A DNA stretch of 64,000 nucleotides from Nocardioides sediminis (GCF_003047295.1 NZ_PZYZ01000003.1:124001-188000); one strand, 5' to 3'. Shown: positions 27,401 to 37,042, counted from the stretch's first letter. Notes: generated by a model from the sequence alone, not told the origin. Numbers and translations are program-made.

Positions 27401-27841
27401 GCCGCCGACGACCCGCACGTGTTCGCCTCGAGCGTGTGCGAGAACGTGCGGCTGGCGCGGCCCGACGCCTCCGACGACGAGGTCGCCGACGCCCTCACCC
27501 GCGCGCGCCTCGGTGCGTGGGTGGCGACGCTGCCCCAGGGGATGCACACCCTCCTCGGCAGCGCCGGGGTGGCCGTGTCCGGCGGCGAGCGCGCCCGGAT
27601 CGCGGTCGCGCGCGCCCTGCTGGCCGACGCTCCCGTGCTGGTCCTCGACGAGCCGACGGCGCACCTCGACACGGGAACCGCCCGCGAGGTCGCCGACGTG
27701 CTGCTGGCCGGACGGCCCGACCGCACCGTCGTGTGGATCACCCACGGCAGCGTGGGGCTCGACGGCGTCGACCGTGTCCTGGAGCTCGAGGGCCCCGCGG
27801 TCAGTGGGCCGGTGCGAACCGCCGTGGCAACGCCAGCGTGA
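24494..27841 (+). CDS. cydDC: Fused CydDC heterodimeric ABC exporter for cytochrome bd assembly
   Basis: 1115 aa. Two TMD-NBD halves are fused in one chain, as is usual in actinobacteria. CydD half: membrane domain about 10-320, Walker A GPSGCGKST, signature LSAGQRARLAMARVL, Walker B VVLLDEPTAHLDD. CydC half: membrane domain about 580-840, Walker A GPSGSGKST, signature VSGGERARIAVARALL, Walker B VLVLDEPTAHLD. It exports thiols or haem-related compounds needed to assemble cytochrome bd. Starts 2 bp after cydB. Its last 41 bp overlap the convergent kinase gene. Confidence 0.94.
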   Translation: MRPLDPQVLPHLLPARRPLAVVVVVGVVGGVLTLAQAWAIGALVVRLVSDPAGGEWHGAALALLAVVGLRALVEHVAELAAARSAARVSAGLRDRLLDAATARPAPGGPDPDDLVLLATRGATSVEPYVTRYLPALVLAAVLPPLTVAAIWWLDWLSGLIVLLTLPLVPVFAVLVGMTTRDRAARQWRELGVLSGHFLDVVRGLPTLVDHRRAHAQVDRIGAVTERYRRATVDTLRLAFASSSVLELVATLSVALVAVCVGLRLADASIPFQTALVVLLLAPEAYWPLRRVGAEFHAAAEGTAALAEATEALAALERTVPRTVVPDSPALRLADLAPGHPGAPQALTEPLTLDLPRRGLVAVAGPSGCGKSTLLQTLRGELAPYAGRVLVGGTDLADVDGDWWRRQVAWLPQRPWLAAGTIRDNLLLGRSGATDDDLRAALAAVELDDVVAAHPDGLDRRLGEDGAGLSAGQRARLAMARVLVAERPVVLLDEPTAHLDDSTERVLLDAVRALAERALVVVVAHREAVLAEADRVVTLQPRTSAPTPVVPVAVPPRTAAATTTSEGEDVPPPGAWKGPMSTVLGVLSTASGVALTATAAWLITRASAHPPVLVLMVAIVGVRAFGIARPVLRHAERLLSHDVVLHELARRRTAVYAALVPLVPGALRTAGPRRGDLLASVVDDVDSLLDARLRVRQPVVTALAVGLLAVGLAWWWAPQAGAVLALLVAVGVLAGLLGRRGARSAEPDHLHHRARLSSLVEEVVTARDELRQWQASSDALTAVASEGAALERAVRRSVRAVSAGHAVVRLATGAAVVATAALVPAGAVPPATLALLVLLPVALGEVLAPLADAGALSVRTGAARDRLDRLTSLAPCVADPARPVPLPPGPVPARLDAVSAGWGPQPCLHDLDLALRPGERVAVLGPSGSGKSTLASLLVRHLDPTAGTVRLGDLDVRDAALDDVRAHVGLAADDPHVFASSVCENVRLARPDASDDEVADALTRARLGAWVATLPQGMHTLLGSAGVAVSGGERARIAVARALLADAPVLVLDEPTAHLDTGTAREVADVLLAGRPDRTVVWITHGSVGLDGVDRVLELEGPAVSGPVRTAVATPA

Positions 27842-29609
27842 AGGTGCTCCCCCGGCCGAGGGACGAGTCGACGTCGATCCGTCCGCCGTGGGACTCCACG
27901 ATGCGCCGGGAGATCGCGAGACCGAGCCCGGTCCCCGGGATGGAGAGCGCCTCGGGGTTGCTGGAGCGGTGGAAGGCCGAGAAGAGGTGGACCTGGTCGG
28001 CCTCGGAGATGCCCAGACCGGCGTCGGCCACCGCGATCCGCGCCCACGCGTCGTCGCAGGTGATCTCGACCCTGACCGTCCCGCCGGGACGGGAGTACTT
28101 CACGGCGTTGCTGACCAGGTTGTCGACCACGAGCGAGAGCTCCTCGGGGTCCCCGGTCACCACCACCTCCTCGCAGCAGGTCTCGGTCACCACCTCGACC
28201 TCGCCGGTCTCGGCGAGGAGCGCGACCAGGTCGACGGCCGACCGGCACGTCTCCACCAGCTCGACGCGCTCCCGCACCGACGCGAGGCGATCCTGCACGC
28301 GGGAGTAGTCGAGCAGGTTCTGCACCAGGCGGTTGAGCCGCTCGGCGTTGCGGGAGATGGCCTCGACGGAACGGTGCTCGTGCAGCTCGCCCAGCAGCTC
28401 GGCGTGGCCGATGATCGTGGTCAGCGGGGTCTTGAGCTCGTGGCTGATGGTGGCGATGAGCTCGCCCTTGTAGCGGTCGAGCTCCCGCAGCTCGGACACC
28501 AGCCGTTGCTCGGTCTCGAGCAGCCGCGCGGTCTGGACGCTGCGGCCGAGCTCGCGGGCGATCTCGGTGAGGGCGTCGAGCTCGGCGGTCCCGAGGTGGC
28601 CGCGGGTGCCGTTGAGGCCCACGACGAGGTAGCCGAGCAGGTCCAGTGCCACGCCCATCGGCACCACCGCGACGTGGAACGCCCCGACCGAGGTCATCAT
28701 CTGCTGGAGCCGCGCCAGGCTCTCGGCGGAGAGCACGCTGGTCCTGTCGCTGATGTGCACCGCGATCGGGTCGGCGGTGGGCCACCTCGCGGCGAGGTCC
28801 GCGCGCAGGGCGGCCACCGGTGACTGGGCGAGCCCCGGCCGGGGGTGCCCCGCGGCCACGCTGCTGCCGGCGTCGTCGTCGGGGTAGCAGCGGATCCAGA
28901 CCTGGACGGCGTCGAAGCCGCGGTGGATCGCCTCGCAGGCGTCGGCCAGGATCGCGTCCAGCCCCGGCTGGCTGCCGGCCTGGGCCACCTCCTTGACCGT
29001 GGAGCCCAGGCGCAGCTGCTCCGAGAGCTCCTCGCGCTGCTGCGCGTTGCTCAGCGCCAGGCCGGCCTGCACCACGAACATCTCCAGCAGCTCGCGCTCG
29101 TGCAGCGACGGCACCCGGTTGCCCGGGGGCAGGTCGACGGCCATGTTGCCCAGCAGCCTCCCCGTCGCCGAGTAGAGCGGGGCGTACAGCGTGTCCTCGG
29201 GGTGCCAGGCCTGCGGGTCGTCGGCGTCGGGCTCGAAGTCCGGGATCCAGGCCGCGGTGATGCGCGCCTCGGACATGCGGCCGTGCGGGACGAACCGCAG
29301 GATCCCCCAGCGGTCGGCCTGGCGGTACTCGTCCATGATCTCGGCGGCGGGCGTACGACGGCCGAGGATCTGGCGGCGTACGTCGTCGGGGCCGGCCACG
29401 GCGGTCATCACCAGGGTGTCGCCCTCGAGGCGCGCGATCGCGGCGACGCCGTAGCCGAGGACGTCGCAGACGCCGTGCACGATCTCCTCGAGCACGTCGG
29501 CGGTGTCGGTGGAGGAGTTGACCCGCCGGACCAGCTCGGAGAGGCGCTGCAGGGCAGGCGCGGGTGCCGCCTCCACCTGCTCCCCCGGACGCACCGCCCC
29601 CTCCGGCAC
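27801..29609 (-). CDS. GAF-domain sensor histidine kinase
   Basis: 602 aa from GTG, 2 nt after the rnj stop, so coupled to rnj. Two GAF domains (about 20-190 and 205-365) precede the HisKA dimerisation helix with ISHELKTPLTT (phosphoacceptor His390). The HATPase domain has NLVSNAVKYS (N box), VADAGLGIS (G1) and GTGLGLAIS (G2). No membrane helix, so a cytoplasmic sensor. No response-regulator gene is adjacent. The ligand is unknown; Cys residues in the second half are few and no haem motif is evident. Confidence 0.9.
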   Translation of the reverse strand: MPEGAVRPGEQVEAAPAPALQRLSELVRRVNSSTDTADVLEEIVHGVCDVLGYGVAAIARLEGDTLVMTAVAGPDDVRRQILGRRTPAAEIMDEYRQADRWGILRFVPHGRMSEARITAAWIPDFEPDADDPQAWHPEDTLYAPLYSATGRLLGNMAVDLPPGNRVPSLHERELLEMFVVQAGLALSNAQQREELSEQLRLGSTVKEVAQAGSQPGLDAILADACEAIHRGFDAVQVWIRCYPDDDAGSSVAAGHPRPGLAQSPVAALRADLAARWPTADPIAVHISDRTSVLSAESLARLQQMMTSVGAFHVAVVPMGVALDLLGYLVVGLNGTRGHLGTAELDALTEIARELGRSVQTARLLETEQRLVSELRELDRYKGELIATISHELKTPLTTIIGHAELLGELHEHRSVEAISRNAERLNRLVQNLLDYSRVQDRLASVRERVELVETCRSAVDLVALLAETGEVEVVTETCCEEVVVTGDPEELSLVVDNLVSNAVKYSRPGGTVRVEITCDDAWARIAVADAGLGISEADQVHLFSAFHRSSNPEALSIPGTGLGLAISRRIVESHGGRIDVDSSLGRGSTFTLALPRRFAPAH

Positions 29610-29611
29610 GC

Positions 29612-31303
<1,692 letters not shown>

Positions 31304-31311
31304 GGGTCTCC

Positions 31312-32202
31312 TCAGATCAGGTCGGACGCGGCGAGCCCGGCGCGGAGCGCCGCGACCTCGTCGTCGTCGAGCGGAACGAGCGGTCCGCGCACGTTCCGGT
31401 TGTCGAGCACGCCGAGCAGCTGCAGCGCAGCCTTGGCGGTCGTGGCTCCGTAGTTGGGGACGCCCATCACGGCGTCGAAGGCCGGCAGCAGCCGGGTGTA
31501 GGTGGCGCGCGCGGCGTCGAGGTCCCCCGCGAGGAAGGAGTCGATCATCGCCCTGAGCTGGTCGCCCGCGGCGTGGCCGACGACGCTCACCAGGCCGCAG
31601 CCGCCACTGCTCAGGATGCCCAGGGTGTTGGCGTCGTCGCCGCTGTAGACGGCGTACCCCATCTGCACGAGACGGGCCACGCGGGGCAGGTCGCCCAGGG
31701 CGTCCTTGACGCTGTTGACCGTCCCGAGCTCGAGGGAGCGCAGATACGTCTCCATGGCGATCGTGGTGCCGGTGCGGCCGGGGACGTCGTAGAGCATGAC
31801 GGGCACGTCGGTCGCCTCGGCGACGCTGCGGAAGTGGTGCAGCACGCCCGCCTGGCTGGGCTTGTTGTAGTAGGGCGTCACCAGCAGCAGGCCGTCGACG
31901 CCGATCTTGGCGGCCTGCACGGCGAGCTCGACCGAGTGGGCCGTGGCGTTGGTGCCGACGCCCGCGATGACCGTAGCGCGGTCGCCGACCGCGTCCTTGA
32001 CTGCCTGCAGGATGAGGCCGTCCTCGGCCACCGTGGTGGTCGGCGACTCGCCGGTGGTGCCGCTGACCACGACGCCGTCGTGGCCGTGGTCGACCAAGTG
32101 GGCGGCGATGGCCGCGGTGCCCTGGAGATCGACCTCGCCGTCGTCGGTGAACGCCGTCGCCATCGCGGTCAACAGGCGGCCGAACGGTGCTGCGGAGGTC
32201 AT
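31312..32202 (-). CDS. dapA: 4-hydroxy-tetrahydrodipicolinate synthase
   Basis: 296 aa TIM barrel. GTTGES (pyruvate site), VMLYDVPGRTG (catalytic Tyr) and TVNSVKDA (Schiff-base Lys) are intact. First committed step of lysine/diaminopimelate synthesis. A TAGCCT -10 box lies 6 nt before the ATG (32214-32209), indicating a leaderless transcript that continues into rnj and the kinase gene. Confidence 0.94.
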   Translation of the reverse strand: MTSAAPFGRLLTAMATAFTDDGEVDLQGTAAIAAHLVDHGHDGVVVSGTTGESPTTTVAEDGLILQAVKDAVGDRATVIAGVGTNATAHSVELAVQAAKIGVDGLLLVTPYYNKPSQAGVLHHFRSVAEATDVPVMLYDVPGRTGTTIAMETYLRSLELGTVNSVKDALGDLPRVARLVQMGYAVYSGDDANTLGILSSGGCGLVSVVGHAAGDQLRAMIDSFLAGDLDAARATYTRLLPAFDAVMGVPNYGATTAKAALQLLGVLDNRNVRGPLVPLDDDEVAALRAGLAASDLI

Positions 32203-32354
32203 GGGGTCAGGCTACCGCGCCGCCCGGGTCGCTCCGGTCACTGCAACGACACGAGCCGTACGCCGCGCCCGGCGCGGCCGTGTGGTGCACGCGACGTCGC
32301 TCCCCCACGGGTGTCGTGACCGGGGTGTCGGTGGGGGCGCCTAGTGTCTCGGAC

Positions 32355-32369
32355 GTGATCGGACGATGA
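32355..32369 (+). promoter_or_regulatory. Possible leaderless mini-ORF (GTG-ATC-GGA-CGA-TGA) before the small protein gene
   Basis: A TAGTGT -10 box at 32342-32347 lies 7 nt before this GTG, and the TGA overlaps the downstream ATG (ATGA). Translation of four codons could feed ribosomes to the next gene. This may be chance. Confidence 0.25.
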
Positions 32370-32623
32370 GCAAGATGGATGCCCTGCGCGCGATGCGTGA
32401 GGCCAAGTACGCCGCCAACGAGAAGCGGAGCGCGGCCTCGACCCCGCGATCGGCTGCGACGAAGGCGCCCGTGGCGCCAGCCGCGCCCGTCGCCCGGAAG
32501 CCCGCCGCCCCCTCACCCGCTGCGACGGCGGCCGACGCGTCGGCGTGCGGGCACCGCAACATGAGCGGGCGGACGTGCACCCGGGAGGCCGGGCACGCGG
32601 CGAAGACGCACCGCTACTCCTGA
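32366..32623 (+). CDS. Small Ala/Pro-rich protein with C-terminal Cys/His motif
   Basis: 85 aa, family not recognised. A basic N-terminal helix (MSKMDALRAMREAKYAANEK) is followed by an Ala/Pro-rich linker (21-57) and a compact C-terminus CGHRNMSGRTCTREAGHAAK, ending HRYS. Two Cys and three His at positions 60-82 could bind one zinc. Divergent from dapA by 163 bp, in which I see only the promoter of each gene. Codon use fits its surroundings. Role unknown. Confidence 0.65.
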   Translation: MSKMDALRAMREAKYAANEKRSAASTPRSAATKAPVAPAAPVARKPAAPSPAATAADASACGHRNMSGRTCTREAGHAAKTHRYS

Positions 32624-32662
32624 TCCTCCACCCCGGTCGATGACCGGACATAAGGTCCGTCC

Positions 32663-33124
32663 GTGAGCCGCGTCGTCTTCATGTGCGGGCCGTCGGGGGC
32701 CGGGAAGTCGACCTACGCCCGGCGCCTGGAGGCCGAGGGCATGGTTCGCCTCTCCTTCGACGTGGAGATGTGGCGTCGCGGGATCTCGACCGTGCCGCTG
32801 CCCCCGGACGTCCGCGAGGAGATCGAGGCCGGCCTGCGGGCCCGGCTGCTGGAGCTGGTGGCGGCGGGCACCGACGTCGTCCTGGACTTCTCGTTCTGGT
32901 CGCGACGGATGCGGGACGACTACCGGACGCTGCTGGCCCCGACCGGAGTGGTGCCCGAGACGATCTACCTGGCGACCGACCGCGACACGGTCCTCAGTCG
33001 TATGAGGGCCCGGCGCGGCAGCGACTCGGACGACTTCGTGCTCTCGGACGACCTCGTCGCCCAGTACTTCGACCACTTCGAGCCACCGACGCCCGACGAG
33101 GGACCACTCACGGTCGTTCGGTAG
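32663..33124 (+). CDS. AAA_33-type P-loop kinase-like protein
   Basis: 153 aa from GTG. Walker A GPSGAGKST at residues 9-17, FDVEMWRRG after strand 2, and DVVLDFSFWSRRMRDDYR resemble small ATP-dependent kinases of the zeta-toxin/chloramphenicol-phosphotransferase fold. No toxin-antitoxin partner is seen. A TAAGGT -10 box lies 6 nt before the start (32651-32656), so the mRNA is probably leaderless. Followed by a second, different P-loop kinase. Confidence 0.8.
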   Translation: MSRVVFMCGPSGAGKSTYARRLEAEGMVRLSFDVEMWRRGISTVPLPPDVREEIEAGLRARLLELVAAGTDVVLDFSFWSRRMRDDYRTLLAPTGVVPETIYLATDRDTVLSRMRARRGSDSDDFVLSDDLVAQYFDHFEPPTPDEGPLTVVR

Positions 33125-33204
33125 CACGCGGGCACCGTGAGCCGCGTCGCTTCTCTGCGGTGCTGTGTCGGCGCCTCGCGATGTCGCGATGGCACGATGC
33201 GCGC

Positions 33205-33762
33205 GTGAGCGCGCGTCTGCTGGTGGTCGTCTCGGGCCTGCCTGCGAGCGGGAAGACGACCGTCGGCCGGGCGCTCGCCGATCACCTGTCGCTCCCGCTG
33301 CTCGACAAGGATCAGATCCTCGAGGCCCTGTTCGACGGCCTCGGGTGTGAGGACCAGCAACAGCGGCACCGCCTCAGCCGGGCCAGCGACGAGGTCCTGC
33401 TCCGCCTTGCCGCCTCGACGGAGGCTGCGATCGTCGTGAACTGGTGGGACCACGACACCGCGCCCGGTCGGTTGCTCGCGATCGCGGACGAGGTCGTGGA
33501 GGTCTTCTGCGACTGCCCGGTAGAAGTGGCGGTGGCGCGCTTCGCCGCCCGCAGGCGCCACCCCGGACACCTGGACCATCTCCGAACGCCGGCCGACCAC
33601 GAGCGTGTGGCGGCGCGTCTGCGCGAGTCCTACCGCGGGCCACTGATGCTCGGCGACACGGTCGTCACCATCGACACCGGAGGGCCGGTGGATCTGGGCG
33701 CTGTGGTGGAGACCGTGCGTGCGGCGTTGCCGGAGAGCATCCGCCTGACCGCCTCGTCCTGA
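33205..33762 (+). CDS. Second P-loop kinase-like protein (AAA_33)
   Basis: 185 aa from GTG 33205; an in-frame ATG at 33181 is an alternative. Walker A GLPASGKTT near the N-terminus, LDKDQILEALFDGLG, and VVNWWDHD match small-molecule kinases of the shikimate kinase/gluconokinase-like type; the substrate is unknown. It shares little sequence with the preceding kinase apart from fold motifs. It lies 80 bp after that gene and is probably co-transcribed. The converging neighbour is the DUF222 gene. Confidence 0.78.
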   Translation: MSARLLVVVSGLPASGKTTVGRALADHLSLPLLDKDQILEALFDGLGCEDQQQRHRLSRASDEVLLRLAASTEAAIVVNWWDHDTAPGRLLAIADEVVEVFCDCPVEVAVARFAARRRHPGHLDHLRTPADHERVAARLRESYRGPLMLGDTVVTIDTGGPVDLGAVVETVRAALPESIRLTASS

Positions 33763-33805
33763 CCGTCTCCGCAACGCCAGGCACCCCCTTCCGGACGTGC
33801 CGGTG

Positions 33806-33834
33806 ACCCCGCCGCTGGTGCTGCGTGGCGGGGT
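33806..33834. terminator. Candidate stem-loop between convergent genes
   Basis: Arms ACCCCGCC / GGCGGGGT (8 bp) with a 13-nt loop lie between the kinase stop and the DUF222 gene stop. The stem is short and the loop is long. Confidence 0.4.
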
Positions 33835-33848
33835 GCGGGGCGCGGTGG

Positions 33849-35279
33849 CTACTGGTCTGGCGGGTGCAGGTCCGGCTGGCCGCGTTGCTGGTCGCCGCTG
33901 TCGGCGCCGGGTTCGGGCCAGGCGCGTCCCGTGCAGCTGCTCCCGGTGTGGTCGCGTCGGTAGGTCCAGCCCAGCGGGCTGGTCCAGTCGAAGACGCCGG
34001 GTTCGGTCATCACGTAGCGCCAGCGGCCCTTGGTCTTGAGCCGATGGTGCCGGCGGCACAGGGCGGCGAGGTTGTCGGTGCTCGTCTGGCCGCCGCGGTC
34101 GGGATGGTCGTGGTCGTAGGGGACGATGTGGTCGATGTCGCCGTGCCGGGCGTTGCGTCCGCACCACGGGAAGACGCACGTCCCGTCGCGGACGATCACG
34201 TAGTCCCGCATCGCCGCGGTCGGGGTGTAACCCTTGGTCTCGAGGCGCTCGCGGAGGTCGATGACCGGCTTGACCACGACCTGGGCGTCGGGGCGTCCGC
34301 ACCATTGACGGATCTGCTCCACCGACAGCAGGCGTTGGCCGGCCTGCTCGACACGGGCGCACAACGCCTCACCGGTCGCGTCACCAGTCGGGCCCGCCAG
34401 GCCGGTGATGGCATCGGCGGACAGGTGCGCATAGATGACGATCTGCGTCACCGGCGCGGCCGGTTTCGCGGCTCGCATCCCGACCACCGCCGACACGTGG
34501 TCGCCACCGTCGGTGTCGTCGGTCTGGTCGAAGCCGAGGGTCAGCTGCCGGCGCGCCAGGTCGCCCAGCGCGGTGGCCCGGCGGCCGTCGACGGTGTCGG
34601 TGGACCCGAGCTTGGCGAGGTGCTCCGCGCCGGAGGCGACGGCCTCGCGCAGGGCCAGGGCGTCGGGGATCTCCAGGTCGGCCTCCAGGTGCATGGTCCC
34701 GTCGAAGGAGACCTGCTGGGTGTCGAAGGTGACGTTGCGCTTGTCCGCCGACTTCTCCAGCGCCTTCTCCACGGCCTCGGGCATGAACCTGACCCGGGCC
34801 TCGTCCACCACCCTGCCCAGCGCGGAGGGCGTGAGCCGGTTGGCGCACCAGAACACCTGCCCGTCCACATACGTCGCCGCCTCGAGCGTCAGGTCCAGGG
34901 TGGTCTGCGCGATCACCCGCGCCCGCCACCCCGCGACGAGTCCGGCCTGGACTGCACCCCACAGCTGCGGCAGCCGGTAGGCGACCTCCACGCACTCGGT
35001 CAGGAACCGCCCCGCCGAGTCGCACGTGCGACCGAGCATGGTCGCGAACTCCGGCACACAGAACTCATCGATCGACGGCGATCCCTCACCCGCGAAGGTC
35101 TTCGGCGAGGTGAAGCACGCCTCCGCGTGCACCGGGTCGGCCAGGTGCAGACCCGCCCAGTGCACCGCGAGGCGCATCATCTCCACGTCCTCGGCAGCAG
35201 CCCGATCCCGCGATGCCTTCACCGCACGCAACAGCTCGGCCGGAGTGTCCGGCAGAGCAGGAGCGGCGGGCGTCTTCAT
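33849..35279 (-). CDS. DUF222 / HNH endonuclease-domain protein (13E12-type repeat family)
   Basis: 476 aa. The DUF222 region (about 25-330) starts with a helix-rich segment, and the C-terminal HNH motif holds CVFPWCGRNA, GDIDHIVPYD and LAALCRRHHRLK (Cys and His metal ligands). The family is highly multiplied in actinobacterial genomes and is linked to the 13E12 repeat; activity is unproved. The start at 35279 is chosen at MKTPAAP; the longer upstream frame overlaps the TfoX gene antisense. It carries a long C-terminal tail (after about 440) and lies in an accessory interval. Confidence 0.88.
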   Translation of the reverse strand: MKTPAAPALPDTPAELLRAVKASRDRAAAEDVEMMRLAVHWAGLHLADPVHAEACFTSPKTFAGEGSPSIDEFCVPEFATMLGRTCDSAGRFLTECVEVAYRLPQLWGAVQAGLVAGWRARVIAQTTLDLTLEAATYVDGQVFWCANRLTPSALGRVVDEARVRFMPEAVEKALEKSADKRNVTFDTQQVSFDGTMHLEADLEIPDALALREAVASGAEHLAKLGSTDTVDGRRATALGDLARRQLTLGFDQTDDTDGGDHVSAVVGMRAAKPAAPVTQIVIYAHLSADAITGLAGPTGDATGEALCARVEQAGQRLLSVEQIRQWCGRPDAQVVVKPVIDLRERLETKGYTPTAAMRDYVIVRDGTCVFPWCGRNARHGDIDHIVPYDHDHPDRGGQTSTDNLAALCRRHHRLKTKGRWRYVMTEPGVFDWTSPLGWTYRRDHTGSSCTGRAWPEPGADSGDQQRGQPDLHPPDQ

Positions 35280-35355
35280 GGGTCCTATTGCATCAGGGAC
35301 CACCGACAACGGACCGTCGAAATCCGGCCTACCGACCACACTGTGGACACGACTT

Positions 35356-35400
35356 TCGACGGGTTGAGAGGCTCGCTGCGCTCCCACCTCAACCACCGGA
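35356..35400. repeat. Dispersed-type palindromic element (GGTTGAG ... CTCAACC)
   Basis: Arms GGTTGAG (35362) and CTCAACC (35388) enclose GCTCGCTGCGCTCCC, next to TTTCGAC and ACCACCGG. This pattern resembles short palindromic repeats scattered in Nocardioides-type genomes (family knowledge from memory). It sits in the 234-bp gap between the DUF222 gene and the TfoX gene. The same gap holds two copies of GACGAGCTCCAC in tandem (35446-35469). Confidence 0.5.
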
Positions 35401-35513
35401 GCGCATGAGGGGGCGAGCCTCGCCGATGCTCGCACCTGGACTACCGACGAGCTCCACGACGAGCTCCACGAGCGACACCGGACGCGCCGCATGAGGAGCG
35501 GCATACTCACGGC

Positions 35514-35846
35514 ATGCCCTACGACGAGGCCCTGGCCGCCCGGGTGCGCGACGAGCTCCTCGGCGAGCGCGGCGTGACGGAGAGGAAGATGTTCGGCGGC
35601 CTCGGGTTCATGCTCGACGGCAACATGGCGGTCGCCGCGAGCAGCAGCGGCGACCTGATGGTCCGCGCGGACCCGGCGACGTCCGACGACTGGGTCGACG
35701 GCGAGTCGGTCCGCCCCATGGAGATGCGCGGCCGGCCCATGACCGGCTGGCTGCTGGTCTCGGTCCAGTCGCTCGAGGAAGACGCAGCACTCAAGACGTG
35801 GGTCACCCGAGGGCTCGCCTACGCCCGGTCGCTGCCGGCGAAGTAG
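35514..35846 (+). CDS. TfoX N-terminal-domain protein
   Basis: 110 aa. The sequence VTERKMFGGLGFMLDGNMAV and GWLLVSVQSLEEDAALKTWV is typical of the single-domain TfoX_N family, which lacks the C-terminal part of the Haemophilus competence regulator. Function in actinobacteria is unknown. A CATACT -10-like box lies 6 nt before the ATG. It overlaps the convergent dfrA by 28 bp. Confidence 0.85.
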   Translation: MPYDEALAARVRDELLGERGVTERKMFGGLGFMLDGNMAVAASSSGDLMVRADPATSDDWVDGESVRPMEMRGRPMTGWLLVSVQSLEEDAALKTWVTRGLAYARSLPAK

Positions 35847-36337
35847 ACGCGCTCCCACCAGACCCAGTCGAGGCCGAGATCGGGCCGCGCGACGCGGCGT
35901 ACCTCTCTCCACTCGACGAGCGAGAACTCCGGATAGACGGCGTCACCCGCCGGCGAGAGGTGCACCTCGGTGAGCACCTGGTGCGTGGCGAACGGCATCG
36001 CGGCGGAGTAGACCTGCGTGCCCCCGGCCACGATCGTGTCCCCGGGCAGCGACGCGCACAGCGCCAGTGCGTCGGGGAGTGAGTGCGCGACGTGCACCCC
36101 CTCGAAGCCCGGGCTCCAGGATTCCGAGCGAGTGAGCACCACTGTCGTCCGTCCGGGCAGCGGCCGGCCGATGGAGTCCCAGGTGGCCCGCCCCATCAGG
36201 AGCGTGTGCCCGAGGGTGACCTCCTTGAAGTGCGCGAAGTCCTCGGGGATCCGCCACGGGATCTCGCCGTCGGCGCCGATGACGCGGTTGTCGCCGTACG
36301 CCGCGACCATCACGACGCGCCTGCCCTCGTCCTGCAC
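35819..36337 (-). CDS. dfrA: Dihydrofolate reductase
   Basis: 172 aa from GTG. VMVAAYGDNRVIGADGEIPW, RIPEDFAHFKEVTLGHTLLM and GRATWDSIGRPLPGR are the substrate and NADPH sites; IVAGGTQVYSAAMP forms the second cofactor loop. Regenerates tetrahydrofolate after ThyA. A TAGGGT -10 box 7 nt upstream (36350-36345) gives it its own leaderless promoter. Usually adjacent to thyA; here one secreted-protein gene stands between. Confidence 0.94.
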   Translation of the reverse strand: MQDEGRRVVMVAAYGDNRVIGADGEIPWRIPEDFAHFKEVTLGHTLLMGRATWDSIGRPLPGRTTVVLTRSESWSPGFEGVHVAHSLPDALALCASLPGDTIVAGGTQVYSAAMPFATHQVLTEVHLSPAGDAVYPEFSLVEWREVRRVARPDLGLDWVWWERVYFAGSDRA

Positions 36338-36361
36338 GGCGCCGACCCTACTGGGGGCGGC

Positions 36362-36964
36362 TCACCCGGCGCGGACGGGCGACGTCCACCGGACGGGACC
36401 GGGCACGTTCGGGCTGAGGCCATCGTCGAGGTTGGCGTAGAAGAGACGGCGCCCCCACTGCTCGCTCAACGCGTTGAACCGCAGCGCAGCAGGACGCCGC
36501 AGGCACGCGCGCGGCACGGCCACGCTCACCACGTCGCGCCCGTAGCTGATCCGGTGCCGCACCACGCAGTCGATGTCGCGTCCGCGTTCGTCCATCAGCA
36601 CCGTGTGGCCGTCGCGGTCACGGCGGGACGCACGGACGCCCAGGGTCGTCTCGCGCCCGTCCCGCGAGCGCATGCCCACCCACAGGGTGAACCGCCGCCC
36701 GACCGGCGTCAGCTCCACGAACCGGGCGCGGACGACGACCCGGGTCTCGGTGTGCGTGTACGTCGTCCGGGCGATGTCGCCGATCCGTGCCCCCGGCGCG
36801 TGCTGACCGTCCGTCTCCCCCTCACGGACCGTCCACATGTCCCCCGTCCCGTCCCGCACCGAGGCGGAGTCGGCCAGGGCTGGAGCGCCCGTCAGGACCA
36901 GCAGCGCGGCCAGGAGCATCACCGGGGCTGATCGCCGCGGTGCCCGCGGCACGTGTGTCGGCAT
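36362..36964 (-). CDS. Secreted protein of unknown function
   Basis: 200 aa. Signal peptide about 1-32 (RRSAPVMLLAALLVLTGAPA, cleavage near ALA-DS). The mature protein is beta-rich, contains DGTGDMW early on (as in a family of small exported actinobacterial proteins) and has two Cys (IDCVVRH, RACLRR). GGAGGT precedes the ATG. It sits between thyA and dfrA on the same strand, but its export signal argues against a folate role. Confidence 0.75.
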   Translation of the reverse strand: MPTHVPRAPRRSAPVMLLAALLVLTGAPALADSASVRDGTGDMWTVREGETDGQHAPGARIGDIARTTYTHTETRVVVRARFVELTPVGRRFTLWVGMRSRDGRETTLGVRASRRDRDGHTVLMDERGRDIDCVVRHRISYGRDVVSVAVPRACLRRPAALRFNALSEQWGRRLFYANLDDGLSPNVPGPVRWTSPVRAG

Positions 36965-37042
36965 GGGAACCTCCGTCGTCGCGTCGGAGCACCACTGTCC
37001 GACGCCGGAGCCGGACGGGCAAGGCCCCTGCGGCGACGTACC

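Noticed and set aside
35280..35912. Upstream extension of the DUF222-HNH gene
   Set aside because: The extra 211 codons are antisense to the TfoX gene and overlap dfrA without matching DUF222.
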